A model generated the notes under the pieces. The model saw only the letters and a program-made list of their open reading frames with translations. It was not told the origin of the DNA and searched no databases. Position numbers and translations under genes: made by a program. Shown one piece after another: positions 34,035 through 42,073 of a DNA stretch of 64,000 nt (positions within the stretch are counted from its first letter, which is position 1; every line of letters starts with the position of its first letter). The DNA comes from an uncultured Ruminococcus sp. (GTDB lineage Bacteria; Bacillota; Clostridia; Oscillospirales; Ruminococcaceae), in assembly GCA_934435205.1 (NCBI GenBank), contig CAKSAK010000003.1, forward strand, positions 186,001-250,000, read 5' to 3'.

Positions 34035-34820
34035 TTATGCAAGGCAGTGTTTTTCGATTTCTTTCATAACGCTGTTGTCATTGTTTGAGCCTGTCATGAA
34101 ATTTGCTACCTTTTTAATAGACTCATGAGCATTTGACATTGCAAAGCTGTAGTAAGAATTGTTGAGCATATCAACATCGTTAAGATAATCGCCGAAAGCC
34201 ATGGTTTCTTCATATCGTACTCCAATGCGGTTTTCTATGGTTCGCAGTGCAGTGCCTTTTGTTACACCCTTATTCATTATATCCGTCCAGTATTTGCCTG
34301 AAAGCTGAACGTTAAAATTTTCGCCGAAACGTTCTTCGAGCTTGCTGTAGCCGTCATTTTCAATGCCGCTTTCTTCAAAAACGGCTATCTTGAAAACATC
34401 ATCGTCAACAAGGGTAAGATCCTCAATCTTTACTTGATTTACATAGTATGAAGCTATTTCTTGGTGCTGACTGTCATTTCTTGAGTTATGCCATGTGCCA
34501 TTTTTTCCGCAAAGAAGGACTGTAAGTCCTAAATTGTCGCAAAATCTAACAGCTTCTTTGACGGTATCCTTTGGTAACACTGAAACAGAAAGCAACTTTC
34601 CTTTATCAACAACATATGCACCATTGTCGCAAATAAATGTCATGTCGTCAAGATATTCAGAAAACTGTTTTTTTAGTGTGCAGTAGCTTCTGCCACTTGA
34701 AATAACAAATCTGATATTTTTATCAAACAGCCGTTTTACTATGTTGTCAAAATTTTTGGGAAGCTGCTTGTTATCGTCAAGCAACGTGCCGTCCATGTCA
34801 GTTGCAATAAGTTTTATCAT
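34035..34820 (-). CDS. Cof-type HAD-IIB phosphatase
   Basis: The 261-residue hydrolase carries HAD motif I DMDGTL (nucleophile Asp near residue 8), motif II with SSGR, motif III Lys in the KGTALR region, and motif IV FGDYLNDVDML. The IIB cap inserted between motifs II and III fits Cof-type sugar phosphatases or YidA-like enzymes. Substrate is not predictable. GGAGG lies upstream of the ATG on the minus strand. It is a single gene with its own promoter (34860-34888). Confidence 0.92.
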   Translation of the reverse strand: MIKLIATDMDGTLLDDNKQLPKNFDNIVKRLFDKNIRFVISSGRSYCTLKKQFSEYLDDMTFICDNGAYVVDKGKLLSVSVLPKDTVKEAVRFCDNLGLTVLLCGKNGTWHNSRNDSQHQEIASYYVNQVKIEDLTLVDDDVFKIAVFEESGIENDGYSKLEERFGENFNVQLSGKYWTDIMNKGVTKGTALRTIENRIGVRYEETMAFGDYLNDVDMLNNSYYSFAMSNAHESIKKVANFMTGSNNDNSVMKEIEKHCLA

Positions 34821-34859
34821 TGTTTTCCTCCGTGATCATTGTTATGCTCGGATATTCAT

Positions 34860-34888
34860 ATTATAATGTATTTCCATACTATTTTCAA
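34860..34888 (-). promoter_or_regulatory. Promoter of the HAD gene
   Basis: Minus strand: TTGAAA (34888-34883), 17 bases, TATAAT (34865-34860). Confidence 0.75.
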
Positions 34889-34998
34889 TTATTTTTGATT
34901 TTTGACAAAAAACTTTGTAGATTTTAATATATTTATTCCATATAAACAAAAGCACATTGAGATTATTGTACAGTTAAATTGTTTGAACATACATAAAA

Positions 34999-35053
34999 TG
35001 TAAATTGTTTTACACGATTATTACAAAAGTGAAAAATAGCTGAAATTTCAGCT
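34999..35053. promoter_or_regulatory. Two palindromes, candidate operator sites
   Basis: TGTAAA-TTGT-TTTACA (34999-35014) and the perfect 16-base palindrome AGCTGAAATTTCAGCT (35038-35053). The second ends seven bases before the -35 of the distal sulfatase promoter, a place where an activator or repressor could bind. Confidence 0.5.
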
Positions 35054-35060
35054 TAATTTG

Positions 35061-35089
35061 TTGACATTAAGGTTCAATGGGAGTAAAAT
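35061..35089 (+). promoter_or_regulatory. Distal promoter of the LTA-synthase-like gene
   Basis: TTGACA (35061-35066), 17 bases, TAAAAT (35084-35089). Transcripts from here would have a leader of about 150 bases. Confidence 0.7.
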
Positions 35090-35176
35090 ATACTTTGTTC
35101 AAGGGATATTGCCTTTAAATTAGTTGGCTAGTTTGAGGAAAGTTTTGTGTATTTCACTGAAAAGGGTTTATTATGC

Positions 35177-35205
35177 TTGACTTTTATCAGAAAAAATTAT
35201 ACAAT
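35177..35205 (+). promoter_or_regulatory. Proximal promoter of the LTA-synthase-like gene
   Basis: TTGACT (35177-35182), 17 bases, TACAAT (35200-35205), giving a leader of about 35 bases. Confidence 0.65.
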
Positions 35206-35247
35206 ATTCTTTGCGACTGAATAAAGCAAATTGAAAAGGAGATATAA

Positions 35248-37518
35248 ATGAATAAGGTCATAACAAAGATCCGCAGCGGAATAAGCGGATATCTGAAGGA
35301 TAACATCTTATTTCTAACATTTGTATTTGCATCTGTTCTGAATGGATTTCTTCTTAGAGCATTTACTGTTAAGTTTAATTACAGCCAGATAAAACCGCTC
35401 ATGGCTGATATAGCAGTTATACTGTTGCTTGCTCTGATTTCATATGTGTTCAAAAAGCCAAGAAAGCAATTTGTATATCTGCTTGTACTCTCCATAATCT
35501 TTTCTATTCTTTGTACGGCAAATTCTATATACTATACAAATTATAAGTCGTTTATCTCAGTGTCGCTTATTTCAACGGCTTCACAGCTCGGGGGAGTAAT
35601 GGACGCTGTTACTGAGAATATCATGGAACCAAAGGATCTTATTTTCCTGTGGGATATCCCTGCAATCATAGTTGTGTACATACTTCTTAAAAGACGTACA
35701 AGAGATTATATTACCGAGGTCAAGGAAAAGAGAAAGCGTCGCGGATATGCTCTTGGAACATTTTGTGTTTCTATAGGCCTTGCAGGAATTTTCTGCTCAA
35801 CACTTACCGGCACTGATTATTCAAGACTTGCTAAGCAGTGGAACAGAGAGTATGTTCTTGGCACTTTTGGCCTTTACACATATCAGTTCAGCGATGTTAT
35901 TTCCTGTACTCATGCAAAAATAAATATGATGTTTGGTTACGAGGAGAGCGAGGAGGTTTTCAATAAGTTCTATGATGATAAGTCAAAGACTGAGGAAACT
36001 TCCGAAAAGAGTAACAAGTACACAAATATTTTCAAGGATAAGAACGTTATAGTTATCCACGCTGAAAGCTTTCAGCAGTTCTGTATGGATACATATATAA
36101 ATGGCGAAGAGCTTACACCTAATATGAACAAGCTTGCTAGAGAGGGACTTTATTTCTCGAATTTCTATGCTCAAGAGAGCGTGGGAACAAGTTCAGACAG
36201 CGAGTTTACCTTTGCTTCTTCACTTATGCCAGCTTCAAGCGGTACAGTTGCTATCAACTATTGGGACAGAGATTACACAACTACCCAGAAAATGCTTAAG
36301 AAGAAGGGTTATTATACTTTCAGTATGCATGGCAACAACGGCTCTTACTGGAACAGACTTAATCTACATCAGTCCCTTGGTTATGATGATTTCTTTAACT
36401 ATAACACAGATTTTAACATTGATGAAACTATTGGTCTTGGTCTGTCAGACAAATCGTTCTTCAGACAGGCAGTGCCAAAGATCGAGAAGATAAACAAGGA
36501 GCATGATAAGTGGTATGGTGCGTTCCTTATGCTCACAAACCATACTCCGTTTACTGACATTGAGCGTGTGAGCGACTATGAGGTAGATTTCAAGTATAAG
36601 ATGTACAACGAAGAGGACGGGATGTATGAGGAAAAATCTGCACCGTTCCTTGAGGGTACAAAGCTTGGATCTTATTTTAAGTCTGTTCACTATGCCGATC
36701 AGGCTATTGGTCAGTTCATGACAGAACTTGACAATGCAGGACTTCTTGATAACACTGTAGTTGTTATTTATGGTGACCATGACGCAAAGATAAAGGCAGA
36801 GGAGTATAACCGATACTTCAACTATGACCCATTTACCGATTCTGTGCTTACAGAAGATGATGAGGGCTATGTTCCTGTTGACGATTTCTACTACAATCTT
36901 AACAGAAAAGTGCCGTTCATAATCTGGTCAAAAGACGGAGGATATGAGCCTACAGAGGTCAAGCAGATAATGGGTATGTATGACGTTCAGCCAACGCTTG
37001 GAAATATGTTTGGATTCTCTAACGTCTATGCACTTGGTCATGATATTTTCTCTGTTGCTGATAACGAGGAAAATGTTGTTATCTTCCCAAACGGCAATTT
37101 TGTAACAGATACTGTTTACTATGATAGCCAGAAAAACACCTATTTTGATCTTACGGATTACAGTAATGTGGCAACGGCTGTGTCATGCAATCAAGTATAT
37201 AAAGATGATCCTAACCCAGTGTATATGGACGACGATCAGGGCTTGTTCAAGACCACTGTGAATGAAACGTACTGTCAGGATTCTTGTAACGCACGAATAA
37301 ACGACGGTGTTGTGGACGAGGATTATATCAGTAACTACTCGAATTATGCCGAGGAGCGAATTAACATCTCCAATGCTATAATTTACTATGATATGATATA
37401 TAAGACCGACCACGGTTTCAGCGACAACAATATGAATGGTGATAATTCATCGTCAGGTGCTAATTCTGTTTTTGCACCGCCTGAGAATAAGAGAACATTT
37501 GGCAGACACGCTGCATAA
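35248..37518 (+). CDS. LTA synthase family membrane sulfatase
   Basis: The 756-residue protein has about five N-terminal membrane helices (to ~residue 180) and an extracellular sulfatase-like domain. Metal and active-site motifs include VIVIHAESFQ, SDSEF, and IYGDHDAKI. LtaS-type enzymes polymerise glycerol phosphate from phosphatidylglycerol onto a lipid anchor. The nucleophile threonine of S. aureus LtaS (GKTSDSEF) aligns with Ser315 here (GTSSDSEF). The last ~100 residues are acidic, unlike the minimal LtaS, and end in a basic stretch. AAAGGAG precedes the ATG. A related phosphoglycerol transferase is the main alternative. Confidence 0.9.
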   Translation: MNKVITKIRSGISGYLKDNILFLTFVFASVLNGFLLRAFTVKFNYSQIKPLMADIAVILLLALISYVFKKPRKQFVYLLVLSIIFSILCTANSIYYTNYKSFISVSLISTASQLGGVMDAVTENIMEPKDLIFLWDIPAIIVVYILLKRRTRDYITEVKEKRKRRGYALGTFCVSIGLAGIFCSTLTGTDYSRLAKQWNREYVLGTFGLYTYQFSDVISCTHAKINMMFGYEESEEVFNKFYDDKSKTEETSEKSNKYTNIFKDKNVIVIHAESFQQFCMDTYINGEELTPNMNKLAREGLYFSNFYAQESVGTSSDSEFTFASSLMPASSGTVAINYWDRDYTTTQKMLKKKGYYTFSMHGNNGSYWNRLNLHQSLGYDDFFNYNTDFNIDETIGLGLSDKSFFRQAVPKIEKINKEHDKWYGAFLMLTNHTPFTDIERVSDYEVDFKYKMYNEEDGMYEEKSAPFLEGTKLGSYFKSVHYADQAIGQFMTELDNAGLLDNTVVVIYGDHDAKIKAEEYNRYFNYDPFTDSVLTEDDEGYVPVDDFYYNLNRKVPFIIWSKDGGYEPTEVKQIMGMYDVQPTLGNMFGFSNVYALGHDIFSVADNEENVVIFPNGNFVTDTVYYDSQKNTYFDLTDYSNVATAVSCNQVYKDDPNPVYMDDDQGLFKTTVNETYCQDSCNARINDGVVDEDYISNYSNYAEERINISNAIIYYDMIYKTDHGFSDNNMNGDNSSSGANSVFAPPENKRTFGRHAA

Positions 37519-37520
37519 TA

Positions 37521-37562
37521 AAAAACCGGAGCAGAGTATGACACTCGGCTCCGGTTTTTTTG
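37521..37562. terminator. Terminator of the LTA-synthase-like gene
   Basis: AAAAACCGGAGC (37521-37532) pairs with GCTCCGGTTTTT (37548-37559), with inner GAGT/ACTC pairing, then a T-run. The A-run on the left allows it to work on both strands. Confidence 0.92.
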
Positions 37563-37580
37563 TTGTATCTTAAAAAGCAT

Positions 37581-37613
37581 AAAAAAAAGACTAGCCAAGC
37601 TAGTCGATTTTTT
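37581..37613. terminator. Terminator of rpmB
   Basis: GACTAGC-CAA-GCTAGTC (37589-37605), with eight A residues on the left (a T-run for the minus-strand rpmB transcript) and TTTTTT on the right. Confidence 0.88.
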
Positions 37614-37627
37614 GGAATATTCAAGCA

Positions 37628-37813
37628 TTAAGCTCTTTCTACCTTACCTGAACGCAGGCATCTTGAGCAAGCGTAAATGTGACAAGGAGTGCCGTTTACA
37701 ACAGCTTTAACTCTCTTTACATTTGGCTTCCAAGTTCTGTTTGTTCTTCTGTGTGAGTGTGATACCTTGATACCAAAAGTAACGCCCTTACCGCAGATCT
37801 CGCATTTTGCCAT
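37628..37813 (-). CDS. rpmB: 50S ribosomal protein L28
   Basis: The 61-residue L28 has the family N-terminus MAKCEICGKGV, the HSHRRTNRTWKPN segment and the C-terminal CSRCLRSGKV. Two CxxC pairs make this the zinc-binding (C+) form. A GGAGGTG site precedes the ATG on the minus strand. It is transcribed alone from a consensus promoter at 37870-37898. Confidence 0.97.
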   Translation of the reverse strand: MAKCEICGKGVTFGIKVSHSHRRTNRTWKPNVKRVKAVVNGTPCHIYACSRCLRSGKVERA

Positions 37814-37869
37814 TACGCTGCACCTCCTTTACCCTTAAAAATGCAATACTATTATTCACAATATTTAAT

Positions 37870-37898
37870 ATTATAGCATAACTGAAAAGAAATTGCAA
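37870..37898 (-). promoter_or_regulatory. Promoter of rpmB
   Basis: Minus strand: TTGCAA (37898-37893), 17 bases, TATAAT (37875-37870). Confidence 0.75.
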
Positions 37899-37979
37899 GG
37901 GCTTTTTGAGATTTTTTTTGAAATTTCCGTAAAATCGCATATATTTATCGTTTTCGATTAAAAATAAAGACAAAATGCC

Positions 37980-38008
37980 TTGAAATTTCATTGAAAATAG
38001 TGTATAAT
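37980..38008 (+). promoter_or_regulatory. Promoter of the scpAB operon
   Basis: TTGAAA (37980-37985), 17 bases, TATAAT (38003-38008). It would drive the run of seven genes to 43982. Confidence 0.75.
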
Positions 38009-38061
38009 TACTCTTATGATTTGTGTAATTTTGTTTTGAAATGACAGGAGGTCATGAAAAT

Positions 38062-38727
38062 ATGGATCCGCAGAAAATTCTTGATTATGGTGCAAAGCTC
38101 ATCGTAATTTTCATGTGTATACCTATCCACGAGTACGCTCACGCATGGGCGGCAACAAAGCTTGGTGACGATACTCCACGTTATCAGGGTAGACTTTCCC
38201 TTAACCCTCTTGCACATCTTGACCCTATTGGTGCATTGTGCATATTCTTCATAGGTTTTGGCTGGGGTAAACCTGTTCAGGTAAACCCTATCAGGTTTAA
38301 GAATTACAGGAAGGGCATGGCACTCACAGCCGCCGCAGGTCCTATCTCAAATATCATAATGGGACTTGTCGGAATAGTTCTTTATAAACTTTTCTATGTG
38401 CTTTATATAGTGCATTATTCTATAGCTCTTTACTATGTGTCGCTTATATTATATTACTTTACGGCTATAAACGTGGGACTTGCAGTGTTCAATCTTATAC
38501 CTATCCCACCCCTTGACGGTCAGAAGATACTTTCTTACTTTACAAGCAGTAAGGTAGACCGCTTTATGGCGCAGTATCAGAATTATATCGCTATTGCATT
38601 TATGATACTTGTTGTAACAGGCGTTCTTGATACGCCTATAGGTTGGTTACAAAATGGTATGTTCTGGATAATGGATAAGCTTACGTTCTGGGTTGACCCT
38701 ATACTAAAAGCGATATTTTTAAAATAA
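38062..38727 (+). CDS. Site-2 protease family (M50) membrane metallopeptidase
   Basis: The 221-residue integral membrane protein carries HEYAH at about residues 23-27 and the second metal motif NLIPIPPLDG near its C-terminal third, both within membrane helices. Rhomboid-like short S2P homologues of this type are common in Clostridia upstream of scpA; substrates are unknown. ATG 38062 is chosen because AGGAGGT (38046-38052) is nine bases upstream; an in-frame ATG at 38041 would precede the site. First gene of the operon. Confidence 0.93.
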   Translation: MDPQKILDYGAKLIVIFMCIPIHEYAHAWAATKLGDDTPRYQGRLSLNPLAHLDPIGALCIFFIGFGWGKPVQVNPIRFKNYRKGMALTAAAGPISNIIMGLVGIVLYKLFYVLYIVHYSIALYYVSLILYYFTAINVGLAVFNLIPIPPLDGQKILSYFTSSKVDRFMAQYQNYIAIAFMILVVTGVLDTPIGWLQNGMFWIMDKLTFWVDPILKAIFLK

Positions 38728-38753
38728 AACTGTTCATGAAAGGAAAAACGTAA

Positions 38754-39956
38754 ATGAGTGCTGCTCAGTTCAAGCTGGATATGTTTGAAGGACCGCTTGA
38801 CTTGCTTCTTCACCTTATCAGCAAGCACAAACTGAATATTTACGATATTGAGATATCTTTGCTCCTTGAACAGTATATGGACTATATCAATGATCTTGAT
38901 CACGAGGATTATGAGGATGCCGCTGATTTTCTTGAAATGGCGGCACGCCTTATATACATAAAGACCTGTTCGCTTCTGCCTCATGACGAGGAGTCAAAAG
39001 AGCTTAAAAAAGAGCTTGAAGGCAGGATAATCGAGTATTCTCTTTGCAAACAAGCGGCGCAGACCCTTCGTGACAATTACGTTGGTGACCTTGTTTTTAT
39101 AAGGACGGCAATTAAGCTTCCTGTAAACAAGATCTATACCCGTGAGCATGACCCGAAGTGCCTTTATGACGCGTACATGGGCATATCAAAGAAAGCCCGT
39201 GAAAGCACACCGCTGAAAGCGAAAATGTTCGAGCCGATAGTGTCCCATAAGATAGTGTCGGTAACATCAAAGATAATTCATGTTCTCAAAAGGCTTTATA
39301 AGCATGGCGAGTGCGATATGGGCGACCTTTATGACGGCATGACGGAGAAAAGCGAGAAAGTCGCTACTTTTCTTGCTATATTGGAGCTTACAAAGTCTGG
39401 CAGGATATTTCTCAATGACGATAACTCAAAGATATTTTTCAACAAGGCTTCAAAGAACAAAAAAGTCGAGTCCGACTTTGATAAGCCTATTGTTATTGAA
39501 AGCGAAACGACAGAAGCTGTCTCCGAGCCTGAGCCTATAGAAAATATACTTGACGATGAGCCTGCAGATGAGATAGAAAAAGTTGCTGATGTTGACGCAG
39601 AGCGTGAAGAAGCTTCTCAATCAAAGCGGTATACATCTGCAAAATCCGAGCGCATATCAGGTGAAGTCGTTGCAGCATATGCTCCTATGAAGTCAGCTGA
39701 GGAGGTCATGGCAAAAATGGAGCAGATATCTGAAAAGATAGACAGTGTTGATTTATATACCGAGCCTGCTATGGCAAAGCCTGAGCCTGAACAGCCTGAT
39801 GAAGCTGTTTTGGCGGAGATAAGACTGCTCGAACAACTTGCGGATATCACTCCTGACACTGTTTTCAAGCCGAACTACTGGGCTAAGAGAAGATATTATT
39901 GGGGATATTCACCTGTTGGCGACGACGGCGGCAATAATTATTGGCGCTACGGATAA
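38754..39956 (+). CDS. scpA: Segregation and condensation protein A, with extended C-terminal tail
   Basis: ScpA is the kleisin of the SMC-ScpAB condensin, bridging the SMC heads for chromosome organisation. The N-terminal SMC-binding helices (FEGPLDLLLHLISKHKLNIYDI) and the C-terminal winged helix (ATFLAILELTKSGRIFL, to about residue 230) are intact. The protein is 400 residues against a usual ~250. The additional ~165 residues are acidic and proline/alanine-rich and end in a short Tyr/Trp-rich segment (YWAKRRYYWGYSPVG). GAAAGGA precedes the ATG. scpB follows after 20 bases. Confidence 0.96.
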   Translation: MSAAQFKLDMFEGPLDLLLHLISKHKLNIYDIEISLLLEQYMDYINDLDHEDYEDAADFLEMAARLIYIKTCSLLPHDEESKELKKELEGRIIEYSLCKQAAQTLRDNYVGDLVFIRTAIKLPVNKIYTREHDPKCLYDAYMGISKKARESTPLKAKMFEPIVSHKIVSVTSKIIHVLKRLYKHGECDMGDLYDGMTEKSEKVATFLAILELTKSGRIFLNDDNSKIFFNKASKNKKVESDFDKPIVIESETTEAVSEPEPIENILDDEPADEIEKVADVDAEREEASQSKRYTSAKSERISGEVVAAYAPMKSAEEVMAKMEQISEKIDSVDLYTEPAMAKPEPEQPDEAVLAEIRLLEQLADITPDTVFKPNYWAKRRYYWGYSPVGDDGGNNYWRYG

Positions 39957-39976
39957 AATAAGAAAAGGGATAAACT

Positions 39977-40540
39977 ATGGAACATTCAAATATACAGGCA
40001 GCCGTCGAGGCTGTGCTTTTTGCAAGCGGGGAGCCTGTGGAGAGCGAGAAGCTATGCGAGGCAGTTGGTATCGTCAAGGATCAGCTTGATGAAGCTATCA
40101 GCACACTTTCTGAAAAATACAGCAATGCGGAAAGCGGAATAACGCTTCTGAGCCTTAACGGGTCATATCAGCTTGCCACAAAAGAAGAGCTTGCGACATT
40201 CATAAAGGCGGCTTTGGAGATAAAGAAAAACTCTGTTCTTAGCCCTGCGGCAATGGAGGCGTTGACAATAGTCGCATACAATCAGCCTGTAACAAAGGGC
40301 TTTGTTGAACACGTCAGGGGAGTTGACTCTTCAGGAGTTGTAAATTCTCTCGTGGATAAGGGCTTGCTTGCAGAAGCAGGCAGACTTGACCTGCCTGGCA
40401 GACCTATTGCATACAAGACGACGGACAATTTTCTACGTTGTTTCAGGTTGTCAAGCCTAGACGATCTGCCGCCTATCCCTGATAAGCAGGAGCAGATAAC
40501 CATTGACGAGATAACAAAAGAGAATGATACGGAAGAATAA
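39977..40540 (+). CDS. scpB: Segregation and condensation protein B
   Basis: The 187-residue ScpB has two winged-helix domains: AVEAVLFASGEPVESEKL at the start, and LSPAAMEALTIVAYNQPVTKGF with the VVNSLVDKGLLAEAGR segment in the second. A dimer of ScpB binds the central linker of ScpA in the condensin complex. AAAAGGGA lies upstream of the ATG. Spacing to scpA and to the DUF2953 gene (19 bases) supports one transcript. Confidence 0.97.
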   Translation: MEHSNIQAAVEAVLFASGEPVESEKLCEAVGIVKDQLDEAISTLSEKYSNAESGITLLSLNGSYQLATKEELATFIKAALEIKKNSVLSPAAMEALTIVAYNQPVTKGFVEHVRGVDSSGVVNSLVDKGLLAEAGRLDLPGRPIAYKTTDNFLRCFRLSSLDDLPPIPDKQEQITIDEITKENDTEE

Positions 40541-40559
40541 AGTATGACCGTGAGGGGAG

Positions 40560-41588
40560 ATGATAACGATAATTGTTTTATGGATACTGCTTGGTATTAT
40601 AGCGGTTATTGTTATCCTGCTTCATTTTTCCATTACGGCACAGATAGATTTGAATAAAAAAGGCTTTGATCTTAAAGTACGGTATATGTTTTTTGACATT
40701 TATCCACGAAAGCCTAAGAAGAAAAAACAGAAAAGCTCAAAAAAAGCTGAACTGCCTGAGGACAGCTTTGATGATTTTGAGGAGTTTGAGGACGATATAG
40801 AAGAAAACTTGCCTATCCCACAACCTGATGAAACGTCTGATAAGACGGAAGAAGTGTCCGAACCAGTTGTTGAAGCTAAGCCTGAGGAAAAAGCTGAGAG
40901 TGAGACGATAGAACAGCCTGCGGAAACTGTTTCGGCAGATGAAGATGCTGGTGTTGCTGAGGCAGAAGATAAGCAGGAAGATATCTCTGATACTGATGCT
41001 GATACTGAGACAGACGTAGAGGACAAGCCAGAGGAGATAACTGTAAAGCAGGAGAAAAGAGGTTTTGCAGGAAAGCTTTTTCATAAAAAGAATAAGGGTG
41101 AAAAGAAGTCGGCTTCTAAGTCTAAGGGCAAGAAAAAAAGCAAGCTTGATGAGCTGAAAGCGCAGTATAAAAAGGTGAAGCCTTATATACCAATGGGTTG
41201 GAAATATTTTAAAAAGCTTCTGAAAGCCGTGCGTTTCACAGACACAAGGATAGCTCTTGATATTGGAAAAGAGGACGCTTACGAAGCGGCTATGCTATAT
41301 GGCAAGGTGCAGGCAGGGCTTTTCAATACCATTGCGATGCTTGCAGGGATTTTCACTGTGAAGCTTAAAAAAGCTGATGTAAACTGTATTTTTGATGAAA
41401 AGAAATTTGGATATGACGTTCATACCATAATAAGAGTAAGACCAAGCACTTTAATAGCGATAGCTTTTTGCATGGGAGTTAATTTTTTGAAAATATATCT
41501 TTCAGGCAGACGTAAGAAAAAGCGTGCTGCCAAGCGCCGCAGTAAAGAGCTTGCGGCTAAGAATAACGAAGTTAAAGCAACAAATTGA
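40560..41588 (+). CDS. DUF2953 domain protein
   Basis: The 342-residue protein has an N-terminal membrane helix (about 2-22), a short domain (DLNKKGFDLKVRYMFFDIYPRKP), a long Glu/Asp/Lys linker (about 55-170) and a C-terminal domain with RFTDTRIALDIGKEDAYEAAMLYGKVQAGL and a second hydrophobic segment. This is the DUF2953 layout, regularly found next to gerW/ytfJ in spore-forming Firmicutes. Function is unknown. The ATG lies close to GAGGGGAG. gerW follows after 20 bases. Confidence 0.88.
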   Translation: MITIIVLWILLGIIAVIVILLHFSITAQIDLNKKGFDLKVRYMFFDIYPRKPKKKKQKSSKKAELPEDSFDDFEEFEDDIEENLPIPQPDETSDKTEEVSEPVVEAKPEEKAESETIEQPAETVSADEDAGVAEAEDKQEDISDTDADTETDVEDKPEEITVKQEKRGFAGKLFHKKNKGEKKSASKSKGKKKSKLDELKAQYKKVKPYIPMGWKYFKKLLKAVRFTDTRIALDIGKEDAYEAAMLYGKVQAGLFNTIAMLAGIFTVKLKKADVNCIFDEKKFGYDVHTIIRVRPSTLIAIAFCMGVNFLKIYLSGRRKKKRAAKRRSKELAAKNNEVKATN

Positions 41589-41608
41589 AATATGAAAGGT
41601 TGAGAAAA

Positions 41609-42004
41609 ATGAGCGAAAGTACAAAGATCGAGGGACTTGTTAAAACTGCAATGGACAAGGTCCGTGAAATGGCAGACTGCGAAACAGTTGTGGGCAAGCC
41701 TATCGTTACCGCAGACGGTACTACTATAATCCCAGTTTCAAAGATATCAGTGGGATTTGCGTCGGGTGGCTCTGACTTGCCAACAAAAAGCACAAAGGAA
41801 ACGTTCGGCGGCGGCTCAGGCGGAGGAGTAACTATACAGCCTATCGCTTTTATTGCCGTTTACAAGGGCGAAGCAAAGCTTTTACAGCTTTCAATGAATG
41901 CTACGAAAGAAAACGCTATCATAAATATGGTGCCTGAGGTCATTGACAAGATAACTGATTTTCTCGGCAAGAAGTCTGATGATGAGGACGCAGACGAGGA
42001 ATAA
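41609..42004 (+). CDS. gerW: GerW/YtfJ family sporulation protein
   Basis: The 131-residue product matches the GerW/YtfJ family: VVGKPIVTADGTTIIPVSKISVGFASGG, then GGGSGGGVTIQPIAFIAV. In B. subtilis GerW is needed for L-alanine-triggered spore germination. The family also occurs in bacteria not known to sporulate, so it does not by itself prove sporulation. ATG 41609 follows AAAGG; an in-frame start at 41585 overlaps the end of the upstream gene and lacks conservation. Confidence 0.93.
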   Translation: MSESTKIEGLVKTAMDKVREMADCETVVGKPIVTADGTTIIPVSKISVGFASGGSDLPTKSTKETFGGGSGGGVTIQPIAFIAVYKGEAKLLQLSMNATKENAIINMVPEVIDKITDFLGKKSDDEDADEE

Positions 42005-42073
42005 TTTTACTGAATTTTAAAAGCATAAGTGAGCAAACTAATCCTTGAAATTGATTTTAAGGGTGTGGTTTGT

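Larger units (their letters stand above)
34821..35247. other. Divergent intergenic region between HAD and LTA-synthase genes
   Basis: This 427-base, A+T-rich stretch has no convincing ORF. It holds the minus-strand promoter of the HAD gene, two palindromes (34999-35014 and 35038-35053), and two plus-strand promoters for the sulfatase gene. The size and palindromes suggest regulated expression of the LTA-synthase-like gene. Confidence 0.7.
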
